DNA of 64,000 bases, from the NCBI RefSeq assembly GCF_020164555.1, contig NZ_JAIQZB010000009.1, forward strand, positions 62,001-126,000, in the 5' to 3' direction. The notes under the pieces are model-generated. The model was not told the origin of the DNA. It made no database searches and worked only from the letters and a program-made list of their open reading frames with translations. A program made the position numbers and the translations under genes. Below, piece by piece: positions 27,174 to 36,077 of the stretch; the stretch's first letter is position 1; every line of letters begins with the position of its first letter. The DNA is from Salegentibacter lacus (lineage in GTDB: Bacteria > Bacteroidota > Bacteroidia > Flavobacteriales > Flavobacteriaceae).

Positions 27174-28311
27174 CGTTTAACATTTTATAAGTCTCATCAA
27201 TATACTTATAGAAATCTGGAGCGTGTTCTTCATCTTCCTCTTTTTTAATAAGGTTTTCCCCCAATCTTACAATAATTAAATCGTCTTCAGGGATAACAAT
27301 AACATACTGCCCATGAATACCACGCATATAAAAAATGTCTTTTTCTTTATAATCACTCAACCAAAATCCATAACCATATTGCGGATTATCATCAAAACGG
27401 GGTTCGGTAGATCTGGCTACAAACTCTGAATCCAGAAGCTGTTGACCCTTCCATTTTCCTTTGTTTTTGTATAGTTTCCCGAACCTTGCAAAATCGCGTG
27501 CGTTGGAGGCGATACAGCAATAAGCTTTTTCCATTCCGCTTTCTTCACTGTCTAATTGCCAAAGCGCATCTTCTTTCATTCCCAGGGGCTTCCAGAAACT
27601 TTTACTTAAATATTCTGAAAGATTTTCTCCAGTGGCTTCTTCTATGACCATACCTAAAAGAATAGTGTTTCCGCTAAGGTATTTAAAGCTTTCTCCGGGG
27701 GTACCGGTAACCTGGAGTCGAAGAACCAATTCCCTTATGTTTTCGTCGAAATAAGCCCTCGCAGTCATCCCAAACGGATTATAATAGTTCTCGTTCCAGT
27801 TTAAACCTGAAGCCATAGAGGCCAAATCCCCAACTTTTAATTCTTTTTTAAACTGCGGAAAAAAGTCTGAAACCGGCTGATCTAAACTTGTAATGTAACC
27901 ATCCTGAATAGCCTTTCCCAAAAGTGCTGAAACAATACTTTTAGCCATAGAAAACGAATTCGTCTTAGAATCAGGGCCATATTCCTGGTAATATTCTTCA
28001 AACCAAATACTATCGTTTTTAATGATTAAAAAGGCTGCAGTTTCCAGTTCTTCGTTTAATTCAGCAAGATCATCAGTGGGCGTTGCAGAGTTATAATTTG
28101 AATGTTCGGGCCACGCATCAGCTTCAGTTCCCGCTTCAATAAGTCGGTTGTCAAAATGGGGATAATCGTCTATAAATGCCGTTTTTTCACCCTGAAAATA
28201 AGTAGCCTGCATTCCGCGGAAAATATATCCAAAATCGAAAATAATAAGAATAATAACAGCGATTAGAAGTACAAAAATTACGGTTCCGGAAATTTTTAAA
28301 AATCTAATCAT
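27157..28311 (-). CDS. Membrane-anchored serine hydrolase, class C beta-lactamase fold
   Basis: 384 aa. N-terminal helix (about 8-30), then a periplasmic domain with the S-x-x-K motif FSMAKSIVS (nucleophile Ser) and YLSGNTILLG in the position of the Tyr motif; later HGQYVIVIPEDDLIIVRLG is the KTG-equivalent region (HGQ). This family includes esterases, DD-peptidases and lactamases; a peptidase or esterase is more likely than drug resistance. Overlaps the exonuclease gene. Confidence 0.87.
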   Translation of the reverse strand: MIRFLKISGTVIFVLLIAVIILIIFDFGYIFRGMQATYFQGEKTAFIDDYPHFDNRLIEAGTEADAWPEHSNYNSATPTDDLAELNEELETAAFLIIKNDSIWFEEYYQEYGPDSKTNSFSMAKSIVSALLGKAIQDGYITSLDQPVSDFFPQFKKELKVGDLASMASGLNWNENYYNPFGMTARAYFDENIRELVLRLQVTGTPGESFKYLSGNTILLGMVIEEATGENLSEYLSKSFWKPLGMKEDALWQLDSEESGMEKAYCCIASNARDFARFGKLYKNKGKWKGQQLLDSEFVARSTEPRFDDNPQYGYGFWLSDYKEKDIFYMRGIHGQYVIVIPEDDLIIVRLGENLIKKEEDEEHAPDFYKYIDETYKMLNDAANN

Positions 28312-28323
28312 AAAGCTGAAAGT

Positions 28324-28818
28324 TTAGAACATTGAAAGTTGCGAAGTATTATTTTCGTGATTTAAAAGCCACTGTTTTCTATGTAAGCCGCCGGCATAGC
28401 CTGTTAAAGATCCGTCGCTGCCAATTACACGATGGCATGGAACAACCACCCAAAGCGGATTTTTCCCGTTGGCAGAAGCTACGGCCCTTATCGCTTTTTC
28501 ATCGCCTAATTTTCTGGAAAGTTCCAGGTAGCTGCAGGTTTTTCCAAAAGGAATTTCACTTAAAGCTTTCCATACTTTTTGCTGAAAATCGGTGCCTTTT
28601 GGGCTTAGCTTTAAATTGAATTTCTCAAGATTTCCTTTAAAATAATCGTTTAATTGTTGTGCCGCCGATTGAAGAAAATCGGGGATTTCTTTTGAAGAAG
28701 AAATTTCTTCATCCAGAATCTGAATTGCAGAAACCCCGGCTTCGTCGCCACTAATTTTGGCTGTCCCGAGTGGAGTTTTCAGAAATATCTGATTTTGGTG
28801 ACTCCGTGTTTTCTTCAT
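28324..28818 (-). CDS. ogt: Methylated-DNA--protein-cysteine methyltransferase
   Basis: 164 aa. Removes O6-alkyl groups from guanine by transferring them to its own cysteine. Active-site PCHRVIGSDGSLTGYAGG, with the preceding helix-turn-helix FQQKVWKALSEIPFGKTCSY. Its ATG (28818) lies 68 bases inside the end of the CNNM gene on the same strand; I found no later Met before the core fold, so this long overlap seems real. Confidence 0.94.
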   Translation of the reverse strand: MKKTRSHQNQIFLKTPLGTAKISGDEAGVSAIQILDEEISSSKEIPDFLQSAAQQLNDYFKGNLEKFNLKLSPKGTDFQQKVWKALSEIPFGKTCSYLELSRKLGDEKAIRAVASANGKNPLWVVVPCHRVIGSDGSLTGYAGGLHRKQWLLNHENNTSQLSMF

Positions 28819-29881
28819 TATCTTTTCTTTGAATTAATCCAAGGCGTTTTGCGCGTTTTTCCCAGTTTTGGCGGGCCAGCATCTGCATATCTTCAATACT
28901 GTCGCTCTCGTCCATAATTTCAAGGCCCAGCAAGGTTTCTATTATGTCTTCCATAGTTACTAAACCAACGGTATTTCCGTATTCATCTACAATCATGGAA
29001 ATATGTCCCCTTTTTTGAACAAAATTCTCGAAAAGTTCGGGAATTGGCGTGTCTGCAGAACTCATAAAGATTTCCCTTTTTAGCTTGCTTAAAGGTTCAG
29101 GACCCCTATCGTCTATCATTTCTTCCAGTACATCATCTTTCAAAATAAAACCAGTTACATTGTTGGTTTTATTTTTATAAACGGGAATTCGGGAGAATTT
29201 AAGGTTTTTATGCGTACGGTGAAATTCTTCAATACTGGTATCTTCATCTTCTATAATGGCTACAGAATAGGGAGTCATTACATCTTTTGCTTTAACCGAT
29301 CTAAATACGAGAAGGTTTTTTATAACCGTGGTTTCACTTTCATCGAAAACGCCTTCTTCTTCGGCAGCATCGGTAATTGCGGCGAACTCTTCTCTATTCA
29401 TAGAAGATACGTGTGCCGATTTTCCTATTAATTTTGTTGTAAGCATCATAAGCCAAAGTATCCCAGCATACTTCAGCGGAAAAATCATAAAAGAGAGGGT
29501 TTTTGCTGTAAAGTTTCCCAAAGACTGCCAATAGGTAGCACCGATAGTTTTGGGAACTATTTCTGATAAAATCAAAATAGCCAGTGTCATTACTGCTGAA
29601 ACAATACCAACGGCATTACCACCATCGCCCCAAACTTTTTCAGCCTGTACCCCCACTAAAATTGCTCCAACGGTGTGAGCAATTGTGTTCACAGTTAAGA
29701 GTGCGATTAATGGTCTGTCTATATCTTGTTTGAATTGTGCCAGGGTTTCAGCATAACCCTGCCCTTCCTGTTTTTTAACCTTAATAAACGAGGGTGTAAA
29801 ACTTAATAATGCGGCTTCTAAAATGGAGCACAAAAATGAGAAAAAAATAGAAATTAACGCATAAAAAATAAGTAAGCCCAT
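28751..29881 (-). CDS. CNNM/DUF21 and CBS-domain membrane protein
   Basis: 376 aa. DUF21/CNNM region of about four helices (residues 1-150; SILEAALLS and SEIVPKTIGA), then a CBS pair (about 200-330). The C-terminal CorC/HlyC domain of longer relatives is missing, so this is the short form. Such proteins are tied to Mg or Co export; direct evidence here is absent. Overlaps ogt by 68 bases. Confidence 0.87.
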   Translation of the reverse strand: MGLLIFYALISIFFSFLCSILEAALLSFTPSFIKVKKQEGQGYAETLAQFKQDIDRPLIALLTVNTIAHTVGAILVGVQAEKVWGDGGNAVGIVSAVMTLAILILSEIVPKTIGATYWQSLGNFTAKTLSFMIFPLKYAGILWLMMLTTKLIGKSAHVSSMNREEFAAITDAAEEEGVFDESETTVIKNLLVFRSVKAKDVMTPYSVAIIEDEDTSIEEFHRTHKNLKFSRIPVYKNKTNNVTGFILKDDVLEEMIDDRGPEPLSKLKREIFMSSADTPIPELFENFVQKRGHISMIVDEYGNTVGLVTMEDIIETLLGLEIMDESDSIEDMQMLARQNWEKRAKRLGLIQRKDNEENTESPKSDISENSTRDSQN

Positions 29882-29954
29882 ATTGGTTTTTAGTTGTTTG
29901 AAAGACTAATTTAAAGATAATTCTATCAATCTCTAATAAAGAAATGGTAAAACA

Positions 29955-29987
29955 TAAAAAACAGCCCCAACCGATTAAGGATGGGGC
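29955..29987 (-). terminator. Terminator after the 157-residue membrane protein
   Basis: GCCCCAACC (29964-29972) pairs with GGATGGGGC (29979-29987) with one mismatch; on the minus strand a T-rich run follows (complement of 29955-29961). Confidence 0.7.
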
Positions 29988-30011
29988 AGGACAAATTGTA
30001 TTTAGAAAGGT

Positions 30012-30485
30012 TTAAGCAGAAAGTTTCTCGCTAATTATTCGGTTCCATTTTTGGGCGACGATCAGCCTTTCTGAAGCATTGTTGTTGGCGTTATCGTCCT
30101 CATCATAAAAAATAATTTCGGTGAGTTTTTTGTTGTTTCTGTTTTCAGAAAGATCCAGGCTAATCCTTTTTATAAGCTGGGCATTATCTGGAAAAGGATG
30201 CGAACTTACTGTGGTATTTTTTATATAGCTAAGATCCAGTACCTGATGTTTCATATTGTTTGTAGGTTCTATAACCAGCAATTTCTTGGCTTTACTGTCT
30301 AACCCCAATAGCAAAGTAGCGGAAAGTTCAACAATATCGGTAGTTAAATTATTTTGATTGCTTAATTTTTTAAGGTTTTTAAGCCTGTTTTTCTCTTTGT
30401 TGTTTTGTTGCCAGATTAAGAATAATATTGGCAGCACGAAAACTGCTAACAGCCCCAGGCCTATTAGCGTAGATGCGGTGTCCAT
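30012..30485 (-). CDS. Hypothetical membrane protein, single N-terminal helix
   Basis: 157 aa. One helix (about 7-26; LIGLGLLAVFVLPILFLIW), then a soluble, charged domain with no known motif (VELSATLLLGLDSKAKKLLVIE). Probably inner membrane with the domain in the cytoplasm. Ends with its own terminator. Not recognised. Confidence 0.72.
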   Translation of the reverse strand: MDTASTLIGLGLLAVFVLPILFLIWQQNNKEKNRLKNLKKLSNQNNLTTDIVELSATLLLGLDSKAKKLLVIEPTNNMKHQVLDLSYIKNTTVSSHPFPDNAQLIKRISLDLSENRNNKKLTEIIFYDEDDNANNNASERLIVAQKWNRIISEKLSA

Positions 30486-30576
30486 TTTTTAATTATTTAA
30501 GTGAAATTTTTCTTATTTGCCTTTTTAAAAGCTTTTTGAGTATGAAAAACATAAAAGTTTTTCAGAAGAATTCATT

Positions 30577-30924
30577 TCACCAGAAAAAATGAAAAGGATA
30601 GATATGTTGAAGTATTAAGTATCGCTGATCTAGAAAGTTAAAAAATGAATGCTTTTCAACAGAAATCTGTAATTCTTTTTTTGAAGTAAAAGCAGAAGCT
30701 AAATCACCCGAAAAACCAGTAAAATTTTCTTCTGAAAAAATATTTTCAGAAGTGATAATTTCAGCAAATAATACGGCCTGCTGATTTTGCTCAGCTTGCA
30801 GATAATCATAGTTTCGGGAATCGAGATTTACAACCGTAGCCGAAAAAGCAAAAACTTTATTACCGGTGCTATTTAAAAGCAGACCGAGTAATAAAGTTAT
30901 AATATAGAAATTCTGATTTTTCAT
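30577..30924 (-). CDS. Hypothetical exported protein
   Basis: 115 aa with a type I signal peptide (MKNQNFYIITLLLGLLLNST..., cleavage near residue 26, VFA-FS). The short mature part contains no motif and ends with an aromatic tail FLDQRYLILQHIYPFHFFW. Located just downstream of the heme genes on the same strand but separated by 120 bases. Function unknown. Confidence 0.6.
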   Translation of the reverse strand: MKNQNFYIITLLLGLLLNSTGNKVFAFSATVVNLDSRNYDYLQAEQNQQAVLFAEIITSENIFSEENFTGFSGDLASAFTSKKELQISVEKHSFFNFLDQRYLILQHIYPFHFFW

Positions 30925-31047
30925 AAAATCAAATACCCCGATTTAAATTCACAAGGTATTAAGTTGACAAGAGAATTTTTTCAATCTTATCAAACAGCAA
31001 AACTAGCTAAAAATCAGATTAGAAAATGATAAATTTTAGTTATAAAA

Positions 31048-32037
31048 TCAGGAAATTAATTTCACGGCATCTTTGGCAAAATAGCTTGCAATCATAGAAG
31101 CACCGGCGCGTTTTATGGCGGTTAATTGTTCTAAAACTACGGCATCGTGATCTAACCAGCCTTTTTCGGCTGCAGCTTTAATCATCGCATATTCACCGCT
31201 TACCTGATAAACTGCTATGGGAATATTTACTACGTTTCTTAGGTCGCGTACAATGTCAAGATAACACAATCCAGGTTTAACCATTATAATATCAGCGCCT
31301 TCCTCAATATCCATAAGGGTTTCCTTAACTGCTTCTTCACGGTTTGCAGGATCCATTTGATAAGTTTTTTTATCCTTCGGAATATTTTCGGCATCTACGG
31401 GAGCAGAATCCAAAGCATCCCGGAACGGTCCGTAAAACGCCGAAGCGTATTTGGCACTGTAGCTCATAATCCCGGTTTCGTGATAACCTTCGTCTTCAAG
31501 CAGGCTGCGCATTTCAAAAATACGGCCGTCCATCATATCGCTGGGCGCAAGAATATCGGCTCCAGCTTTGGCGTGGGAAAGTCCCATCTCAGCCAGAATT
31601 GCCGTAGTATCATCGTTAATTACTTTCCCGTGAGCAATAACTCCGTCGTGCCCGTAAGCCGAATAGGGATCCAGGGCAACATCGGTCATGACCAGCATTT
31701 CGGGGACTGCATTTTTTACTGTTCTAATGGTGCGTTGCATTAGTCCGTCGTTGTTTAAAGCTTCGGTCCCGGCATTGTCTTTCAGGTTGTCGGGAACCTT
31801 TACAAACAACAAAACCGATTTTATGCCGAGGCTCCAAAGTTCTTTAACTTCTTTCTCCAGTAAATCCAGACTAAACCTAAAATAATTCGGCATAGAAGCG
31901 ATTTCTTCCTTTTTATTTTTTCCTTCAACCATGAAAAGCGGCGCGATAAAATCGTTTGGAGTAATTGCAGTTTCACGCACCAAACTACGTATAGCTTCGC
32001 TGGTTCTTAATCTTCTATTTCTTCTTAATGGATACAT
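31048..32037 (-). CDS. hemB: Porphobilinogen synthase
   Basis: 329 aa. Condenses two 5-aminolevulinates to porphobilinogen. Schiff-base lysines: Lys196 in YSAKYASAFYGPF and Lys254 in MVKPG. The metal loop reads DVALDPYSAYGHDG (119-132), where zinc enzymes have cysteines; with Asp and Ala instead, this is the Mg- rather than Zn-dependent type. Its leader carries ACTGA-type repeats (32041-32075). Last gene of the minus-strand hem run. Confidence 0.97.
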   Translation of the reverse strand: MYPLRRNRRLRTSEAIRSLVRETAITPNDFIAPLFMVEGKNKKEEIASMPNYFRFSLDLLEKEVKELWSLGIKSVLLFVKVPDNLKDNAGTEALNNDGLMQRTIRTVKNAVPEMLVMTDVALDPYSAYGHDGVIAHGKVINDDTTAILAEMGLSHAKAGADILAPSDMMDGRIFEMRSLLEDEGYHETGIMSYSAKYASAFYGPFRDALDSAPVDAENIPKDKKTYQMDPANREEAVKETLMDIEEGADIIMVKPGLCYLDIVRDLRNVVNIPIAVYQVSGEYAMIKAAAEKGWLDHDAVVLEQLTAIKRAGASMIASYFAKDAVKLIS

Positions 32038-32040
32038 AAT

Positions 32041-32075
32041 TTCAGTTTTCGGTTCTCAGTAATCAGTTTTCAGTT
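32041..32075 (-). repeat. ACTGA-type short repeats in the hemB leader
   Basis: On the minus strand the bases before hemB ATG read as repeated AACTGA/ACTGAGAACC/ACCGAAAACTGAAA units. The 10-mer ACTGAGAACC and a close copy of ACCGAWAACTGARA also occur just before mutM (46424-46456), in the same orientation relative to the gene. Confidence 0.6.
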
Positions 32076-32976
32076 AAACCCAATTTCGTGGGTTTTTCAA
32101 AACCTTCAATAATTTTTCTTCTTCGCTGCCGGGTTCGGGATGGTGGTCGTAAACCCATTGCACATGCGGAGGTAGGCTCATTAAAATACTCTCAATCCTT
32201 CCATTGGTTTTCAAGCCGAAAAGGGTGCCTTTGTCGTGTACCAGATTGAATTCCACATATCGGCCGCGCCGTATTTCCTGCCAATTGCGGTTTGCTTCAG
32301 AATATTGCAAGTTTTTACGTTTCTCTACAATAGGAGTGTAAGCTTCAAGGAAACTATCTCCAACTTCGGTTACAAAATTGTACCAGTGTTCAATACTTTT
32401 TTCTTCAGAGGCTTTTAAATAATCAAAGAATAAACCTCCAATTCCACGGGATTCATTTCGGTGGGAATTCCAGAAATATTCATCACATTTTTTCTTGTAT
32501 TCCGGATAAAACTCCGGGGAATGTTTATCACAGGCTTCTTTTGAAACTTTATGAAAATGTTCGGCATCTTCTTCAAAAAGATAATAAGGCGTAAGGTCCT
32601 GCCCGCCTCCAAACCACTGGTCTAGAACGGTACCGTTTTTATCATACATTTCAAAATAGCGCCAATTGGCATGAACCGTTGGTACCATCGGATTTTTAGG
32701 ATGAATAACCAAACTGAGTCCGCAGGCAAAAAAATCTACATCACCAACTTTAAAATATTGTTGCATTGCCGGGGCAAGAGGGCCGTGTACCGCGGAAATA
32801 TTTACCCCGCCTTTTTCAAAAATCGCCCCGTTTTCTATAACCCGGGTTCTGCCGCCACCGCCTTCTTCACGCTCCCAAAGGTCTTGTTGAAATTTCGCCG
32901 TACCGTCTATTTCTTCTAGTTTTTTACAGATGCTATCCTGTAAATCTTCGATATATTTATAAAATTCCGCTCTCAT
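32074..32976 (-). CDS. hemF: Coproporphyrinogen III oxidase, aerobic
   Basis: 300 aa from ATG 32976 (MRAEFYKYIEDL). Oxygen-dependent oxidative decarboxylation of coproporphyrinogen III to protoporphyrinogen IX. Signature FGGGQDLTPYYLFEEDAEHFH with the catalytic His, and SRGIGGLFFDYL. A TTG two codons upstream overlaps the end of the preceding gene; ATG is preferred. Aerobic chemistry suits an obligate aerobe; no hemN seen in the window. Confidence 0.95.
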   Translation of the reverse strand: MRAEFYKYIEDLQDSICKKLEEIDGTAKFQQDLWEREEGGGGRTRVIENGAIFEKGGVNISAVHGPLAPAMQQYFKVGDVDFFACGLSLVIHPKNPMVPTVHANWRYFEMYDKNGTVLDQWFGGGQDLTPYYLFEEDAEHFHKVSKEACDKHSPEFYPEYKKKCDEYFWNSHRNESRGIGGLFFDYLKASEEKSIEHWYNFVTEVGDSFLEAYTPIVEKRKNLQYSEANRNWQEIRRGRYVEFNLVHDKGTLFGLKTNGRIESILMSLPPHVQWVYDHHPEPGSEEEKLLKVLKNPRNWV

Positions 32977-32978
32977 TT

Positions 32979-33437
32979 TCAACCTTCGATATAAACCAGT
33001 TTATCTTTCGTTTTTCCTATTTCTTCTACTTTGGAAACCTTAATTGCCAATTTCATTTTTTGCTGAAAAAGATGAATGATTTCTTCAGTTGGAATTTCAT
33101 TTCCTTTAAATAAAGCCTGCCCAAACCGGTTGTTGTGTAAATCCATTGTTTTGGCCAGTTTTTGGTTTGGAGAAAGTTTTTCGTGCAAACCAGTAAAATG
33201 GTCGCTCCAAATTCTGGCAGCTTCAACCGATCTGGAAATTTTAAAACATTTCTGGCAAATTAAATAATTCCACAGGGCGTGTCTAAAGGCATTTTCTTTT
33301 CCGTTGTTATGATGTTCTTCTGCATAGAGATCGTCACAAATTTTGATCGTCTGGATTGTTGCCCGGTAGGTTGGGAGAATATAGCGCGGTTTTCTTATAA
33401 AAACTTTAGAAACCGAAAACAGTTCCTTAAAATCCAT
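32979..33437 (-). CDS. DUF6973-like protein in the hem operon
   Basis: About 152 aa from ATG 33437 (MDFKELFSVSKVF); a GTG at 33464 overlapping the hemE stop would add 9 residues and cannot be excluded. The central ENAFRHALWN...AARIWSDHFTG...MDLHNNRFGQAL has the His/Asp/Asn pattern of DUF6973-type proteins. It lies between hemE and hemF in a tight operon, so a link to heme metabolism is suggested, but no function is known. Confidence 0.75.
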   Translation of the reverse strand: MDFKELFSVSKVFIRKPRYILPTYRATIQTIKICDDLYAEEHHNNGKENAFRHALWNYLICQKCFKISRSVEAARIWSDHFTGLHEKLSPNQKLAKTMDLHNNRFGQALFKGNEIPTEEIIHLFQQKMKLAIKVSKVEEIGKTKDKLVYIEG

Positions 33438-33463
33438 ATTTTTAATCCGCGCCCAGACTGCCA

Positions 33464-34492
33464 CTAATTAGCTTTATATTCTTTTACCGCATCTACAAAA
33501 GCTTTTGCATTTTCTACCGGAATATCGGGTAAAATGCCGTGCCCAAGGTTTACGATATATTGGTCCTTTCCGAACTCATTAATCATTTGGGTTACCATTT
33601 TCTTGATCTCGGCTGGTGGTGAATACAATCTTGCAGGATCAAAATTACCTTGCAGGGTGATTCTGCCGCCACTTAAATATCGGGCATTTCGTGCACTTAA
33701 AGTCCAGTCTACTCCTAAAGCCGAAGCGCCTGAATTTGCCATTTCGTGAAGGGCAAACCAGCATCCTTTTCCAAAGGCTATAACCGGGATTTCATCCTTT
33801 AAAGCATCAATGATCTGCTGAATATATTTCCAGGAGAATTCCTGGTAATCTACGGGACTTAGCATTCCACCCCAGGAATCGAAAATTTGCACCGCATCTA
33901 CACCTGCCGCAACTTTGGCTTTTAGGTAAGCGATGGTTGTGTCGGTTATTTTCTGCAATAACTGGTGGGCGGCTACCGGATTGGTGAAACAGAATTTCTT
34001 TGCTTTATCAAAATTCTTGGAGCCCTGACCCTGTACGGCATAACATAAAATTGTCCACGGGGAACCTGCAAAACCAATTAACGGAACTTCATTGTTCAAT
34101 TCCTGTTTGGTCATCTTAATGGCGTCCATTACGTAGCCTAAAGTTTCCTCGATATCCGGAACAATTACATTGTCTACATCTTTTGTCGTCCTGATAGGGT
34201 TTGGCAGCCAGGGGCCAACACCGGGTTTCATTTCCACTTCAATATTCATCGCCTGCGGAATTACCAAAATATCGCTAAAAAGAATTGCCGCATCGGTCCC
34301 TACCTGGTGGATTGGCATCACCGTGATTTCGGTCGCGAGTTCAGGAGTTCTACAACGTGTAAAAAAGTCGTATTTTTCTTTAAGCTTCATAAAATCGGGG
34401 AGGTAGCGGCCTGCCTGGCGCATCATCCAAACCGGCGGACGTTCTACAGTTTCTCCTTTTAAAGCTTTTAGAAATAGATCGTTTTTTATCAT
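33464..34492 (-). CDS. hemE: Uroporphyrinogen decarboxylase
   Basis: 342 aa. Removes four carboxyls from uroporphyrinogen III to give coproporphyrinogen III in the cytoplasm. Signature [16 protein letters not shown] (substrate-binding Arg) and [11 protein letters not shown]; all landmarks present. Overlaps hemD by 4 bases (ATGA) and abuts the next gene. Confidence 0.97.
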   Translation of the reverse strand: MIKNDLFLKALKGETVERPPVWMMRQAGRYLPDFMKLKEKYDFFTRCRTPELATEITVMPIHQVGTDAAILFSDILVIPQAMNIEVEMKPGVGPWLPNPIRTTKDVDNVIVPDIEETLGYVMDAIKMTKQELNNEVPLIGFAGSPWTILCYAVQGQGSKNFDKAKKFCFTNPVAAHQLLQKITDTTIAYLKAKVAAGVDAVQIFDSWGGMLSPVDYQEFSWKYIQQIIDALKDEIPVIAFGKGCWFALHEMANSGASALGVDWTLSARNARYLSGGRITLQGNFDPARLYSPPAEIKKMVTQMINEFGKDQYIVNLGHGILPDIPVENAKAFVDAVKEYKAN

Positions 34493-35136
34493 TTTTTAAA
34501 ATATTTCACCACCTGCACAATCACATTTTCAATAGAAGGTTTGGTGGCGGTTATTATATGGTTTGTATGTTTTTTAGCCTCTGAGGCAGTTGTTTTTCCT
34601 ATGCAGAAAGCCGTAGTATCTTTTAGTTGATTTTCAGAAGTAAAACTTTGTACTGCACTCGGACTAAAAAATAAAATTCCGTCAAATTCCTGGGGAAATG
34701 GCTTCGGATTTAGTCTTGTTTTATAAACTTCAATTTCGGTAAATCCAATTTGATTTTTTTGCAAAATTTCCGGGATTTCATTCCTTCTTTTATTTCCACA
34801 GAAAAAAGTAAAGGTTTCTTCAGTATAATTCTGGACAATTATATCAGCCAAATCTTTCCCGTAATCTGCGATTTCCTGAATGTGAAATCCGTTTTCACTG
34901 GCTAAGTCTGCGGTTTTTTCGCCTACACAGAAGCAATTTTCAACCTGAATTTTTCCTGAAACCGCATTTATCGAATTTTTACTGGTGAAAATCGCGTTTT
35001 TAATCTTTTTTGAAGGGAATTTAAAATCGGTGGCTTTAGTAATAATCGCATTATATTCCACTAAACTCAAGCCCGAATTTAGAAACAATTGTTTCTGGGA
35101 ATTACTAAGTTTTTTAGTGGTGAGAATGCTCTTCAT
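34489..35136 (-). CDS. hemD: Uroporphyrinogen-III synthase
   Basis: 215 aa. Closes and inverts ring D of hydroxymethylbilane to uroporphyrinogen III. The family is poorly conserved; [19 protein letters not shown], and the closing [29 protein letters not shown] are the recognisable blocks. Assignment is firm because it lies between hemC and hemE with ATGA overlap to hemE. Confidence 0.93.
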   Translation of the reverse strand: MKSILTTKKLSNSQKQLFLNSGLSLVEYNAIITKATDFKFPSKKIKNAIFTSKNSINAVSGKIQVENCFCVGEKTADLASENGFHIQEIADYGKDLADIIVQNYTEETFTFFCGNKRRNEIPEILQKNQIGFTEIEVYKTRLNPKPFPQEFDGILFFSPSAVQSFTSENQLKDTTAFCIGKTTASEAKKHTNHIITATKPSIENVIVQVVKYFKK

Positions 35137-35156
35137 TCAGGAGTATTTAAATGAGG

Positions 35157-36077
35157 TCAGCCTTCAGCATTGATTTCGGCTTTAATTTCCTGCATCAATT
35201 TTGCGCCGCCATTGTTTAAAATCTCTTCGGCACAGCGTTTTCCAAAATCCTCAATTTCGTCTATGGATACGGTTTTTTCTACGCCAATTTTTTCCTTTCC
35301 GTCCAAACTAAAAAGTGCACCTTTAAAATAGATAAGATCTTTATCTACCGTAGCTAAAGCTCCAATTGGTGCGGTACAGCCGCCTTCTAAAACCTTTAAA
35401 AACTCACGTTCAATATGTACGGTAATTTCAGATTCTTTATGATTTAACAGCGCGAGAGCTTTTCGGGTAAACTCATCATCCCCCATCGCTACCACAAGCA
35501 TTGCTCCCTGGGCAGGGGCAGGAATCATCCAGTTAAGATCTATAAAATTATCTGGTTTTAATGCGATACGTTCCAATCCGGCAGCGGCGAAAATAGCTCC
35601 GTTCCATTCATTATCATCCAATTTTTTCATTCGGGTATTTACGTTTCCACGTAAATCTACCACTTTGTGAGTTGGATATTTGTTAAGCCATTGTGCTTTA
35701 CGTCGCAAACTCCCGGTGGCAATGGTACCATCGCTTTCCATGAAATCGAGGCCTTTATGGATAAGAATATCTTTGGTGTTGGCACGTTTTAACACTGCAG
35801 CTTCTACAATTCCTTTAGGAAGTGCAGTGGGAACATCTTTCATAGAATGCACGGCAATATCAACATCGCCTTTAATCATCGCTACGTCCAGGGTTTTTGT
35901 AAAAATCCCGGTAATTCCCATTTCGTAAAGTGGCTGATCTAAATTAAGATCACCGGTTGATTTTACGGGAACTAATTCGGTTTTATGACCGGCTTTTTCC
36001 AGCGCGTTTTGCACTGTTTTTGCCTGCCAAAGTGCGAGTTCGCTATCCCTGGTGCCAATGCGGATTACTTTGTTCAT
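35157..36077 (-). CDS. hemC: Hydroxymethylbilane synthase
   Basis: 306 aa. Links four porphobilinogens. RIGTRDSELALWQA at the start, SMKDVPT, GSLRRKAQ and the dipyrromethane cofactor cysteine at residue 234 in EGGCTAPIG. Overlaps hemA by 4 bases (ATGA), so translation is coupled. Confidence 0.97.
   Translation of the reverse strand: MNKVIRIGTRDSELALWQAKTVQNALEKAGHKTELVPVKSTGDLNLDQPLYEMGITGIFTKTLDVAMIKGDVDIAVHSMKDVPTALPKGIVEAAVLKRANTKDILIHKGLDFMESDGTIATGSLRRKAQWLNKYPTHKVVDLRGNVNTRMKKLDDNEWNGAIFAAAGLERIALKPDNFIDLNWMIPAPAQGAMLVVAMGDDEFTRKALALLNHKESEITVHIEREFLKVLEGGCTAPIGALATVDKDLIYFKGALFSLDGKEKIGVEKTVSIDEIEDFGKRCAEEILNNGGAKLMQEIKAEINAEG

Noticed and set aside
27157-28311. Beta-lactamase resistance gene
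   Set aside because: Class C fold is shared by many esterases and peptidases; the KTG position is HGQ and the Tyr motif is altered.
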